From JBCDCE01 sp039182515 (GTDB taxonomy: Bacteria; Pseudomonadota; Alphaproteobacteria; Rhodobacterales; Rhodobacteraceae), in NCBI GenBank assembly GCA_039182515.1, contig JBCDCE010000031.1, positions 1 through 44,888 of the forward strand: DNA of 44,888 nucleotides. The letters run 5' to 3'. The translations under genes and the position numbers were made by a program. Below the pieces are notes generated by a model. The model did not search any database. It was not told the DNA's origin and was given only the letters and a program-made list of their open reading frames with translations. Each line of letters starts with the position of its first letter. Position 1 is the first letter of the stretch. This document shows positions 24,247 to 32,521 of this stretch, piece by piece.

Positions 24247-25134
24247 TCACCGACCAATGAAGTCCGCCCGTCGCTCCAACAGGGCCGCGCTGAGATAGTC
24301 TACCAAGAGCCGCGCGCGGCGCACCCGTCGCAACCCGCCATGCAGCAAGATCCACGTGGCACGACGTTGATCCAAAGCAGTGCCAGGAACGCGTTGCAAT
24401 TCTGGAAACACGCTTGGCACCCAATTGGCCAGAAAGGTCATACCAGCGCCCGCACGCGCCAAATGCAAATGCATTTGAGGGTCTGTCACGATATGGCGAA
24501 CCGCCGCCTGAGAAAAAGGCGTGGCCGCAATCATCTTCTGCATCTCGGGCACTTCGCCATAGCCGATCCAGGTGAGACCCTTTCCCTTTGGCGCGGATTT
24601 CGGCAACTCGGCATCTATATAGCTGCGCGCCGCAAAGACCCCGAGCGACAAAGGAAAGAGCTTGCGACCAACGGCGTCTTCTTCAACCTCTAAGACGTGA
24701 CGGATGGAAATGTCTGTTTCGTCCTTTTCGATCGAGTCCAAAAAGTAGGATAGTTTTAGCTCGATCTCGATGTCTGGATAGAGTGCTGCGAACTCAGCTA
24801 AAACAGGGGCCAGCAGATAATGCGCCGTCAAAGGGTCTGCCGACAAACGGATGCGCCCGGAGGCTTCACGGTCTAAGCCTTTTACAGCGCTAAATCCCTT
24901 CAGCAAGGCAGCCTCCGCCTCGATGGCTTGTGGCAACAAACGCCGCCCGGCAGCTGTCAGCGTGAGACCTGCAGCAGTTCTTCGAAAAAGCGTCGTCCCC
25001 AATTGGGCCTCGAGCCCCTCGATCTGGCGTCGCACTGTGGCATGGGTGCCCTCGGTTTGCTCAGCACCTGCCCGGAGAGAGCCCGACCGCGCCACAGCAA
25101 GAAAAGCGGGGAGTGATTTCCAATCCATGAGCAT
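24247..25134 (-). CDS. LysR-family transcriptional regulator
   Basis: A 295-residue regulator with an N-terminal helix-turn-helix (MDWKSLPAFLAVARSGSLRAGAEQTEGTHATVRRQIEGLEAQLG) and the effector domain behind it. Either ATG 25132-25134 or the in-frame ATG two codons later could be used. It is divergent from a quinone-oxidoreductase-like gene, with 94 bases between them that contain a near-perfect 17-base dyad (25146-25162). That is the standard arrangement for a LysR regulator controlling its neighbour. Effector unknown. Confidence 0.88.
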   Translation of the reverse strand: MLMDWKSLPAFLAVARSGSLRAGAEQTEGTHATVRRQIEGLEAQLGTTLFRRTAAGLTLTAAGRRLLPQAIEAEAALLKGFSAVKGLDREASGRIRLSADPLTAHYLLAPVLAEFAALYPDIEIELKLSYFLDSIEKDETDISIRHVLEVEEDAVGRKLFPLSLGVFAARSYIDAELPKSAPKGKGLTWIGYGEVPEMQKMIAATPFSQAAVRHIVTDPQMHLHLARAGAGMTFLANWVPSVFPELQRVPGTALDQRRATWILLHGGLRRVRRARLLVDYLSAALLERRADFIGR

Positions 25135-25145
25135 TGTAACGTTTT

Positions 25146-25162
25146 TGATCCAACATGGATCA
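25146..25162. promoter_or_regulatory. dyad operator between LysR and MDR genes
   Basis: TGATCCA (25146-25152) and TGGATCA (25156-25162) are perfect inverted arms around ACA. The site lies 12 bases upstream of the LysR start and 66 bases upstream of the oxidoreductase start. A related half-site TTGGATCG occurs at about 25177-25184. It is probably the LysR autoregulatory and activation site. Confidence 0.6.
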
Positions 25163-25228
25163 CATTAGTCAATTATTGGATCGCAATAAACCCGATATCG
25201 CCTTCCTCATTCGAGAAAGGATATTGAT

Positions 25229-26209
25229 ATGACATCAACCTACAGCGCTTGGCGTGTCAGCCGCTACGGTGGACCCGAGGTCCTCACACCTGTCAAAAGG
25301 CCCCTCGCCAGCCCAACATCGACCGAAGTTCTTCTGCGCATTCATGCCTCGGCCGTATCGCGCGCAGACAGCATGATGCGCGCGGGATTACCCAAATTTG
25401 CGCGTCTGTTCTTGGGGCTCAAACGCCCACGCGCAGGTTTGGCTGGGACTTGCTTTTCCGGCGAGGTGGTCGAGGTTGGCGATGCGGTCACCCGCTTTAA
25501 AGTTGGTGACGCTGTCTTTGGTGAAGCCGGACTTCAGTTTGGAGCCAATGCCTCACATATTTGTTTGCAACAGGACGCCAGCCTGCTCAAAAAGCCAGAT
25601 GCGCTGTCTTATGAAGACGCCGCAACGCTCTTTGATGGGGCCATGACGTCTTGGCACTTTTTGGCACATGTGGCCCAGCTCCAACCCGGCGACACAGTTT
25701 TGGTGCTTGGCGGTTCAGGAAGCCTTGGTAGCGCCGCCATCCAATTTGCCAAAGCGCTTGGAGCAACAGTTTCAGCCAGCGCAAGTGCGCGTAATCTGGA
25801 CCTTCTAAGATCTCTCGGGGCGGACATAGTAATTGACTACACCGAAAAAGACCCACTGCAGACAGGCGCCGTTTACGACGTTGTGTTTGACACGCTCGGC
25901 GTGTCGTCCTTTGGCGCAGCCAAGCCGGCGCTCAAGACATCAGGGCGTTATCTCTGTCCTGTTTTGAGCCTTAAACTGCTGCGCGACATGGTATTTTCGC
26001 GCTTCTTTGGCTCTAAAACCGCTCAGTTTGCTGCGGCGGGCATGTCAAAACCGCAGGTCCACCGCGAAGAACTTGCGGAAATCTTAGAACTTATCGAGCA
26101 AAATCAGTTTTCGCCCATGATAGACCGCAGCTATCCCCTCAGTGATCTGGTTGAGGCCCATCGCTATGTCGAGACAGGGCGCAAACGTGGCAATGTGGTT
26201 GTGGTCTAA
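25229..26209 (+). CDS. MDR-family NAD(P)-dependent oxidoreductase, quinone reductase-like
   Basis: A 326-residue medium-chain dehydrogenase/reductase of the zinc-free quinone-oxidoreductase type. The N-terminus VSRYGGPEVLTPVKRP and FSGEVVEVGDAVTRFKVGDAVFGE form the catalytic domain. LVLGGSGSLGSAAIQFAKALGA forms the nucleotide-binding fold, and a GADIVIDYTEKD segment follows, as in quinone reductases and reticulon-4-interacting-protein relatives. It would reduce a quinone or an alpha,beta-unsaturated carbonyl with NADPH. AAAGGA precedes the start. It is divergent from and probably controlled by the LysR gene, and is followed after 41 bases by a SnoaL-like gene. Confidence 0.87.
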   Translation: MTSTYSAWRVSRYGGPEVLTPVKRPLASPTSTEVLLRIHASAVSRADSMMRAGLPKFARLFLGLKRPRAGLAGTCFSGEVVEVGDAVTRFKVGDAVFGEAGLQFGANASHICLQQDASLLKKPDALSYEDAATLFDGAMTSWHFLAHVAQLQPGDTVLVLGGSGSLGSAAIQFAKALGATVSASASARNLDLLRSLGADIVIDYTEKDPLQTGAVYDVVFDTLGVSSFGAAKPALKTSGRYLCPVLSLKLLRDMVFSRFFGSKTAQFAAAGMSKPQVHREELAEILELIEQNQFSPMIDRSYPLSDLVEAHRYVETGRKRGNVVVV

Positions 26210-26250
26210 GCCCCACCCCATCTCAGAACGCTCAGTAGAAAGAGAACCCC

Positions 26251-26640
26251 ATGCCAGATCACGATGTTCTCGAATTGATCAAACAAGCGGACGCGGCGAT
26301 CACCGCGGAAGACTTCGAAGCGCTTATGGAGTTTTACGCCGAAGACGCCATCTTAGTGGTGCAACCCAGCCAGATCGCGCGTGGCAAGCCGCAGATCCGC
26401 AAAGCCTTTGAAGCCATCGCTGCGCATTTCAAAAACGCGCTGAGGGTCGAGCAAGGCCAAGCCCAGGTCCTGGAAGGCGGAGATACAGCTTTGGTCATCA
26501 TGGAGACGCTTTTATTCGCTGCAAACGCCTCAGGACCCATCACCCGCCGCGCAACCTACGTCTTTAAGCGCACAGAGGCAGGGTCTTGGCTCTGCACTGT
26601 GGACAATTCCTATGGCACGGATTTGCTAAACCCCAGCTAA
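26251..26640 (+). CDS. SnoaL-like/DUF4440 protein
   Basis: A 129-residue cytoplasmic protein of the SnoaL/DUF4440 (NTF2-like) type. It has an initial helix with LIKQADAAITAEDFEALMEFYAEDAILVVQPSQIARGKPQIRKAFEAI, then a beta sheet with DTALVIMETLLF and RRATYVFKRTEAGSWLCTVDNSYGTD. The small alpha+beta barrel usually has a binding pocket. No function can be assigned. It probably shares a transcript with the oxidoreductase upstream (41-base gap). It converges with the aldehyde dehydrogenase gene. Confidence 0.78.
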   Translation: MPDHDVLELIKQADAAITAEDFEALMEFYAEDAILVVQPSQIARGKPQIRKAFEAIAAHFKNALRVEQGQAQVLEGGDTALVIMETLLFAANASGPITRRATYVFKRTEAGSWLCTVDNSYGTDLLNPS

Positions 26641-26669
26641 TGCGCGGGGGGTGTCGTGCGGCAAAAGGG

Positions 26670-28148
26670 TCACCGCATCACGAAAGGATTGGCCATGGGC
26701 TGATCAGAGGTGTTGAGCCAAGTGGTTTTGGTCCGGGTATAGTCATGGATCGCATCAATGCCCGCTTCACGGCCATACCCAGACTGGTTGTACCCGCCAA
26801 AGGGCGCGATGGGCGAGACCGCACGGTAGGTGTTGACCCAGCAGATCCCCGCTTTGATCCGCGACGACACCCGATGAGCCCGGGCGACAGTTTGAGTAAA
26901 GACGCCTGAGCCCAGCCCAAAGGGCGTGGCATTGGCCAAAGCGATGGCCTCTTCTTCCGTGTCAAACGGCAAGAGCGTCATCACAGGGCCAAACATCTCT
27001 ACCTTGAGCGTCTCTGTGTCGGCGTGTTGGCACGTCACAAGCGTGGGCGAAAAGTAATTGCCGGGGCGGTCAAGTTCCGCGCCACCAAATCGGATCTCAG
27101 CCCCCTGCTCGCGGGATTTTGCGAGCGTGTGCTTAATCTTGTCGATCTGTGCTTGGGTGCAAAGCGGCCCAATATGGGTCTCAGCCGCGAGGGGATCGCC
27201 AATAATTGCACCCGTCATTTTCTCTTCGATCTGACTGGCCAACTGATCCAGTATCGAGCGCTGCACGAGACCGCGCGATCCTGCCACGCAGCTTTGCCCT
27301 GACGCGCCAAAATTGCCTGCAAGCAAGCCATTTGCGGCACCGTCCAAATCCGCATCATCAAAGACAAGGATCGGGGATTTTCCACCAAGCTCAAGCGAGG
27401 TGACCGCGAAATTCTCCGCCGAATTGCGCACGACATGGCGCGCGGTTTCCGGCCCACCTGTGAAAGCAATCCGGTCCACATCCGCATGGCGCGTGAGGGG
27501 AATGGCGCAATTCTCCGCATCGCCTGTGATGACCGACACGACCCCTTTGGGAAAGCCCGCCTCCTCAATGAGCTTAGCGAACTCAAGCATGGGCGCGGGC
27601 GCAATTTCCGACGCTTTAAGAACAACCGTACAACCCGCTGCCAGCGCAGGGCCGAGCTTGGTGGCCGTGAGAAACATCTGCGCGTTCCAAGGCACAATGG
27701 CCACCACCACGCCGATAGGTTCGCGCCGTGTGAAAACATGCATGCCTGGCTTATCAATGGGCAAAACCGCGCCTTCGATCTTGTCGGAAAGCCCCGCATA
27801 ATAGCGGTAATAGTCCCCCACATAAGCCGTTTGGCTTGCCGTCTCCGTGAGAAGTTTGCCGCTGTCTGTTGTCTCAATTTCGCCCAAAAACTTGGCTTTT
27901 TGTTCAACGAGATCTGCCAGGCGATAGAGCAGCTTACCGCGTGCGGTTTGGGTCATATCGCGCCAAGCGGGATCGTCCAAAGCACGGCGCGCGGCGGCAA
28001 TGGCTTGGTCGACGTCCCTGGCTGACGCGCAGGCAAAACTGGCCCAGGCATCGCCTGTTGCGGGGTTTTGCGACGTCATCGTTTGGCCCTCCGATCCGTC
28101 GGTCCAAGTGCCATTAATGAAGAGTTGGTAATGGGGGTGCGTGTTCAT
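26670..28148 (-). CDS. aldehyde dehydrogenase, NAD(P)-dependent
   Basis: A 492-residue aldehyde dehydrogenase with all key residues: Asn155 in PWN, Lys178, Glu253 in LELGGKSP and the nucleophile Cys287 in GQSCVAG. Length and layout are those of betaine- or semialdehyde-type ALDHs. It is the last gene of the five-gene catabolic operon (12 bases after the monooxygenase gene) and would oxidise an aldehyde produced by ring cleavage, for example a semialdehyde, to the acid. In the trigonelline pathway two ALDH-type steps occur (TgnC, TgnE); this single gene could match either. The start has AAGGTGG upstream. Confidence 0.92.
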   Translation of the reverse strand: MNTHPHYQLFINGTWTDGSEGQTMTSQNPATGDAWASFACASARDVDQAIAAARRALDDPAWRDMTQTARGKLLYRLADLVEQKAKFLGEIETTDSGKLLTETASQTAYVGDYYRYYAGLSDKIEGAVLPIDKPGMHVFTRREPIGVVVAIVPWNAQMFLTATKLGPALAAGCTVVLKASEIAPAPMLEFAKLIEEAGFPKGVVSVITGDAENCAIPLTRHADVDRIAFTGGPETARHVVRNSAENFAVTSLELGGKSPILVFDDADLDGAANGLLAGNFGASGQSCVAGSRGLVQRSILDQLASQIEEKMTGAIIGDPLAAETHIGPLCTQAQIDKIKHTLAKSREQGAEIRFGGAELDRPGNYFSPTLVTCQHADTETLKVEMFGPVMTLLPFDTEEEAIALANATPFGLGSGVFTQTVARAHRVSSRIKAGICWVNTYRAVSPIAPFGGYNQSGYGREAGIDAIHDYTRTKTTWLNTSDQPMANPFVMR

Positions 28149-28160
28149 CCGTTGACCACC

Positions 28161-29195
28161 TTATTGAAACTTAGGCATGACGTCGTCGATGAACCGCGCC
28201 AAGGACGCGCGTTTGCGCTCAAAACTCATACCGCTGTCAATCCAGAACGAATATTCATCGTAGCCCAAATCTTCATAATGTTTGATCCGATCGGTCACAT
28301 TTTCTGCGGTCCCGATGGTCAGGTCGCGGGCCATATTCGCCTCTGACATCATATCGTTGCCAGCGATTTCTTCATCGCTGAGAGCTGCGATTTGGCCTTG
28401 GCTCACCGCGCGCTTGTTTTGGAACCAAGCGCCAAAGTAGTTGTAAAAACGCGAGAGCTCTTTGGCCCCTTGAGCTGCATCCGCCTCATCAAAGGCCACA
28501 TAGGTATGGTGGAGCAACATGATTTTTGGGCGCGGGCCATCATAGTTAGCGCAAGCGTCATTAAACCGGCCCATCAGCGTCTCGATCTCTTCGATTCCTT
28601 GCCAAAGCGGCGTGACCTGAATGTTAAAGCCGTTTTGCACCCCAAACTCATGGCTGTTTGGATCCCGCGCCGCGATCCAAATGGGCGGCCCGCCAGGTTG
28701 GATGGGTTTGGGGGCAGAGGTCGTGGCAGGAAACGCGAAGAACTCACCAGAATGCGCACAATCCCCGTCCCAAAGCTTGGGAAGAAGCGGTGCAATCTCG
28801 CGCATGCGTTGCCCGGCTTGCATAGGATCAAGCCCGGGAGACAAGCGCTCGTACTCATAGGAATAGGCGCCGCGCGCGATGCCAAGCTCGATCCGCCCAC
28901 CGGTCATCAGATCCGCTGACGCGGCCTCTCCAGCCAGTTTGATCGGATGCCAAAACGGCGCAATGATTGTGCCTGTCCCAAGCCGTACATTCTTGGTGTG
29001 ATGCGCCAAGTTCACGAGAGACAAAAGCGGATTGGGCGCAATGGTGAAATCCATCCCATGGTGCTCGCCCGTCCACACCGCGCGCATACCGGCGTCATCC
29101 GCCATTTTGCAAAGTTCGATAAATTCTTCTTGGAGGCGCTCTTGCGGCTGATCTGCGGTCAGTCGCTCCATATGCGCAAAGAGAGAAAACTCCAT
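28161..29195 (-). CDS. luciferase-like (LLM) flavin-dependent monooxygenase
   Basis: A 344-residue enzyme of the bacterial luciferase-like family. It has the TIM-barrel pattern WTGEHHGMDFTIAPNPLLSLVNLAHHTKNVRLGTGTIIAPFWHPIKLAGEAASAD and, later, GGPPIWIAARDPNSHEFG, which shapes the flavin site. It uses reduced FMN and O2 and would receive the flavin from the reductase encoded three bases upstream. In N-heterocycle pathways such as trigonelline and some pyridine routes, an LLM monooxygenase with its reductase opens the ring. A strong AAGGAG precedes the ATG. The substrate is inferred only from context. Confidence 0.92.
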   Translation of the reverse strand: MEFSLFAHMERLTADQPQERLQEEFIELCKMADDAGMRAVWTGEHHGMDFTIAPNPLLSLVNLAHHTKNVRLGTGTIIAPFWHPIKLAGEAASADLMTGGRIELGIARGAYSYEYERLSPGLDPMQAGQRMREIAPLLPKLWDGDCAHSGEFFAFPATTSAPKPIQPGGPPIWIAARDPNSHEFGVQNGFNIQVTPLWQGIEEIETLMGRFNDACANYDGPRPKIMLLHHTYVAFDEADAAQGAKELSRFYNYFGAWFQNKRAVSQGQIAALSDEEIAGNDMMSEANMARDLTIGTAENVTDRIKHYEDLGYDEYSFWIDSGMSFERKRASLARFIDDVMPKFQ

Positions 29196-29198
29196 GGT

Positions 29199-30116
29199 CT
29201 AGCTCCTTTCCAAAAGGCTATGCGTTTCGCCAGAGTATGTGTCGCCAAGATAAAGCGAGAAATTACGCCCCTGCGCTTCGAGTGCATAGCGGCGCATCAT
29301 CTCGGCGACAGGGTCAGTTGTGAATTCCAAATCCGGTAAGTCCTCTATGGGAACAACCACCACGTCAGAGTGAGACGAAAGGTGACCGGCCGTTGCCAGA
29401 ATATAGGCGGAATGGGTTTGGGGATCGTCAAAGACCGAATAGGCTGCTCCAAGCTTTGCCACCACACCCCGTTTGCGGAGATGTAGGGTCAAATCATGCC
29501 GAAGATGCGCTCGGCCTTTGCGCGCAATCTGTGGCGGCCGAAACCCAGCTTCCGTCTTTTCCAAAAGCACGGATCCCTGCATCTCAATGATCGCACCACA
29601 GATGACTTGCCGATCCGTAGGCTCCAAGGCATCGCGTTCCAAACCAAGGCCGAAGTATTTGCCCCCCGCGTAGCCTAGCCCTGGCGCCTCACGATGGCTG
29701 TAGGCCTCAACCTGTCCTATCAAGACGCAATGGTCGCCCGCCTCAACAACACTGTGGGTGGCACAAGAAAACTGTGCGACCGCGCCTTCTATCAAAGGGT
29801 TTCCTCTGGCATCCCGTTGGTGCGGCACTTCCGCAAACCGATCCCCTTTAAAGCTTGCAAAGATATTTGAGACATCTTGCTGGCCTTCGGTCAAAATGTT
29901 CACTGCAAAATGGCTGCACCCTGCAAATACCTCATAAGACGACATAAATCTGCCTGGGCAAACAAGCAGCAAGGGGGGCTCCAGCGAAACGGACGTAAAA
30001 GAGTTGGCGGTAAAACCCACAGGCTGCCCAAGAGTATTTTGGGCCGTGACGACCGTGACGCCGCTCATAAAACTCCCAAAGGCGCGGCGCAGATCATGGG
30101 GGTCAAGTTGCGTCAT
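29199..30116 (-). CDS. flavin reductase with extra C-terminal domain
   Basis: A 305-residue two-domain protein. Residues 1-160 form a typical HpaC/DIM6-type flavin reductase (LRRAFGSFMSGVTVVTA, GFTANSFTSVSLEPPLLLVCPG, HFAVNILTEGQQDVSNIFA, GDHCVLIGQVEAY). The remaining ~140 residues are a second domain containing RAHLRHDLTLHLRKRGVVAKL and a C-terminal YALEAQGRNFSLYLGDTYSGETH. Stand-alone reductases are about 160-180 residues. The second domain may sense substrate or partner the monooxygenase. The ATG at 30114-30116 overlaps the hydrolase stop (ATGA). It supplies reduced flavin to the LLM enzyme downstream. Confidence 0.88.
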   Translation of the reverse strand: MTQLDPHDLRRAFGSFMSGVTVVTAQNTLGQPVGFTANSFTSVSLEPPLLLVCPGRFMSSYEVFAGCSHFAVNILTEGQQDVSNIFASFKGDRFAEVPHQRDARGNPLIEGAVAQFSCATHSVVEAGDHCVLIGQVEAYSHREAPGLGYAGGKYFGLGLERDALEPTDRQVICGAIIEMQGSVLLEKTEAGFRPPQIARKGRAHLRHDLTLHLRKRGVVAKLGAAYSVFDDPQTHSAYILATAGHLSSHSDVVVVPIEDLPDLEFTTDPVAEMMRRYALEAQGRNFSLYLGDTYSGETHSLLERS

Positions 30117-30901
30117 GTGGCACAGCCTTTCATAAAATCTGTCAGGGCAGCATTGACTTGGTTGGGATGGGTCATGGGCATCATATGTGCCGCCCCCTCC
30201 ACAATTACGGCCTGCCCCTGTGGCGCGAGCTCTGCCATCGCTTGCGACATGGCAGGCGTTGAATTGGGCTCGAGACTGCCAGTCATAAAAAGCGCCGGGC
30301 ACTGGATTTGAGACAGAAGCTTGCGACCCGGTGTTTTGCTTGTGGCAAAAGCGCTATAGGCCAACTTGTAAGCGGCAGGGTCGATCGTGTTGAGCCAATG
30401 CCAACAGACAGCGCGTTCGGGCGAGGCCGCGGGCCCAAACCAGCGCTGCAAGGTATCGGAAGGATCTGCTATGGTTTTGCCATCCAAGCTCGATGCACGC
30501 ACTTGCACAGAGGCTGCCGCTTCGGGACTACGCTCAAAAACAGCGTTCAGCGCCGCTACGCCGCCGACGCGCTCTGGCATCTGTTCTGCCAAGGCCAAAG
30601 CGATCATAGCGCCCATCGAATGCCCAACCAAAACCGCCTTACCATCGAAGCTTTGCAGGACTTTTCCTGCGGCGGTGATATAGTCGGACAGCTCCATCTG
30701 CAACGCATCTAAGCACTTTTCGCCGTGGCCAGCCATGTCAGGCGCCACGACCCTGGCGTTCTGAGAGAGAGCATCAAGCTGAGCCCCCCAGGCGTCAGCC
30801 CGCAAACCGACCCCATGCAACAGCAAAACCGGGGGACCCTCCCCCGCCACAATGGCCGATTGGCCGCTGATCTCAGACCGCTGCCGGGTTGTCCACATCA
30901 T
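30113..30901 (-). CDS. alpha/beta hydrolase
   Basis: A 262-residue alpha/beta-hydrolase-fold enzyme. The oxyanion region is PPVLLLHGVGL (residues 23-33), the nucleophile elbow VGHSMGA has Ser95, and the C-terminal His lies in VEGAAHMMPMTHPN. The likely acid residue follows TGSLEPNSTP. I place the start at the double ATG 30896-30901, which has AAGGAT upstream. The longer frame reads through the preceding gene. It overlaps that gene by 29 bases and the reductase by four, so the whole set is co-translated. It likely cleaves an amide, ester or C-C bond of the ring-opened intermediate. Confidence 0.85.
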   Translation of the reverse strand: MMWTTRQRSEISGQSAIVAGEGPPVLLLHGVGLRADAWGAQLDALSQNARVVAPDMAGHGEKCLDALQMELSDYITAAGKVLQSFDGKAVLVGHSMGAMIALALAEQMPERVGGVAALNAVFERSPEAAASVQVRASSLDGKTIADPSDTLQRWFGPAASPERAVCWHWLNTIDPAAYKLAYSAFATSKTPGRKLLSQIQCPALFMTGSLEPNSTPAMSQAMAELAPQGQAVIVEGAAHMMPMTHPNQVNAALTDFMKGCAT

Positions 30902-31472
30902 GACCCAGATCCTTAAGATCCTGATACCGGTCGCCAATCCGGTGGTGTGGTCGCCCCGATGTGGCAGCGCCAAGCACAACCACAATCTCGTCATCACGCG
31001 GCGCGTCGGGGATCGAGAACTGGATCGTCAGATAGTGCGAGCGTCGCCCGGCGTCGTTCTTATCCATAAGAGGTACAGAAATTGGCGCATTGGCACCGCC
31101 GCGCGTATTCGTGAACGCAAGATAAGATTTGGCTCCAACCGCCTGGCGATAGTGATTGCCAAACCGCAATGTGTGGATCAGGCCCGAGCCATGCTCGATC
31201 TCGCCATTTAATCCCACCACAGCCGCTTTGCCATAAGCCTCAATCGCATCACCAGATCCCGCCAAGGCGATCATGCGTTCGGTCATCATCTCCCCCAAAA
31301 CAGGGCCGTAAGCCTGAATTTCTGGCTTCAGATCGTCCACAAAGCGCCCCGCCCAAGGGTTTTTCACGATGACCGCGAGGGCAAACATGCGCCATGGGTC
31401 TTTTGCGGCCTTAAAGCCTTCAATCAAAACCTCTTCGTCGTAGTTTACAATTTTACGGATTTCAGGCTGCAT
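30873..31472 (-). CDS. AA_synth (DUF1185, PF06684) family protein
   Basis: A 199-residue protein of the family misnamed amino-acid synthesis. It has RKIVNYDEEVLIEG at the N-terminus and AIEAYGKAAVVGLNGEIEHGSGLIHTLRFGNHYRQAVGAKSY in the middle. The family has a chorismate-mutase-like fold and no proven general reaction as far as I know, although it recurs with monooxygenases and hydrolases in catabolic clusters. It is the first gene of the five-gene operon. AAAGGTGAG precedes ATG 31470-31472. A LysR box lies 75 bases upstream. Confidence 0.85.
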   Translation of the reverse strand: MQPEIRKIVNYDEEVLIEGFKAAKDPWRMFALAVIVKNPWAGRFVDDLKPEIQAYGPVLGEMMTERMIALAGSGDAIEAYGKAAVVGLNGEIEHGSGLIHTLRFGNHYRQAVGAKSYLAFTNTRGGANAPISVPLMDKNDAGRRSHYLTIQFSIPDAPRDDEIVVVLGAATSGRPHHRIGDRYQDLKDLGHDVDNPAAV

Positions 31473-31546
31473 CTGATCTCACCTTTGGCTTTCCAAACGG
31501 TAAAAAGCACTGGGTTTTTTGACAAACGACAGATAACTGTGCTTAC

Positions 31547-31565
31547 CCATTAACAAAGCTAATGG
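31547..31565. promoter_or_regulatory. LysR box between catabolic operon and LysR gene
   Basis: CCATTA (31547-31552) and TAATGG (31560-31565) are perfect inverted arms around ACAAAGC. The inner ATTA-N7-TAAT has exact T-N11-A geometry (31550-31562). It is 75 bases upstream of the AA_synth start and 13 bases upstream of the LysR start, the expected position for autorepression plus activation of the divergent operon. Confidence 0.72.
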
Positions 31566-31577
31566 ATAACTTGACCA

Positions 31578-32453
31578 ATGGGAAAATCTCTACCGCCGCT
31601 CACCTGGTTTCGATCCTTTGAAGCTGCCGCGCGCAGTTTGAGCTTTACAACAGCTGCCGAAGAGATCGGGCTTACGCAATCGGCCGTGAGCCAACAGGTC
31701 AAATCGCTGGAATTGCGTCTTGGTGTGGCCCTTTTCCTGCGCCGCCCGCGCGGACTATCGTTAACCGACGACGGCCGCAAACTTCTGCCTCAGGTTGGTG
31801 CGGCCCTCGAAACCCTGGCCACTGCTGCCCAGAGTTTTGAGACCAGTCCATCGGAAAATCTTTTGACAGTCGCCACCTCTGTGAGTGTGGCCCATTGGCT
31901 GATCTCACCGAATTTGCCTGAGTTCATAGCACTACATCCTGACATTCGCATCAGGATCTTGACCACGGTTTGGCCAGACGATTTCCAAACAGCACGCTCG
32001 GACGTCGAAATCCGGTTTGGGTCCGAAAAGCAGGTCGGTGAAGACGCAGAACTTTTATTGCCCAACAGGCTCGTGCCGCTGAGGTCACCTGCCCAGAAAG
32101 GATGTCTAGAAGATCAGATTTTGATCGAGACCGTCGGTACGTCCACAGGTTGGAAGGCCTGGCCTTCCGACACCTCCGAACCCCTTCAACCCAGTCTTTT
32201 TACGGACACCTACGGAATGGCGCTCCATCTGGCATCACATGGCAATGGCGTGGCGCTCGTGAGCGAGTTGCTGGCCAATCATGCACTGGAGTCTGGTCGT
32301 CTTGAAATGGCGCATTCCGGATCAATTGCAGCTCAAGAAGGCTATTATCTCTCCATCAACGAAAGCGTTCCCGCGGGGGTGAATTTTCGAGAGTGGCTGC
32401 TCTCTTTATTGCCCGCAACGGCCTCCAATGACGGAAACCAGGCTGCGCACTGA
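31578..32453 (+). CDS. LysR-family regulator (GcvA-like)
   Basis: A 291-residue regulator whose N-terminus, LTWFRSFEAAARSLSFTTAAEEIGLTQSAVSQQVKSLELRLG, and wing FLRRPRGLSLTDDGRKLL are GcvA-like. It diverges from the AA_synth-hydrolase-reductase-monooxygenase-ALDH operon across a clean LysR box, so that operon is the first target. The ureohydrolase and amidinotransferase genes follow on the same strand (68-base gap), so they may be co-transcribed with it or also regulated by it. Confidence 0.88.
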   Translation: MGKSLPPLTWFRSFEAAARSLSFTTAAEEIGLTQSAVSQQVKSLELRLGVALFLRRPRGLSLTDDGRKLLPQVGAALETLATAAQSFETSPSENLLTVATSVSVAHWLISPNLPEFIALHPDIRIRILTTVWPDDFQTARSDVEIRFGSEKQVGEDAELLLPNRLVPLRSPAQKGCLEDQILIETVGTSTGWKAWPSDTSEPLQPSLFTDTYGMALHLASHGNGVALVSELLANHALESGRLEMAHSGSIAAQEGYYLSINESVPAGVNFREWLLSLLPATASNDGNQAAH

Positions 32454-32521
32454 CTTCTCCCTTGTGTCCCCAAGCCCGCCCGCGCACTCTCGTGTGAAAC
32501 GGCAATGCAAAGGGGCAAGAC

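Noticed and set aside
26670..31472. Calling the monooxygenase operon the Rut pyrimidine pathway
   Set aside because: It has an LLM enzyme, a reductase and a hydrolase, but no RutB amidase, RutC (Rid) or RutG transporter, and the reductase is a two-domain protein unlike RutF.
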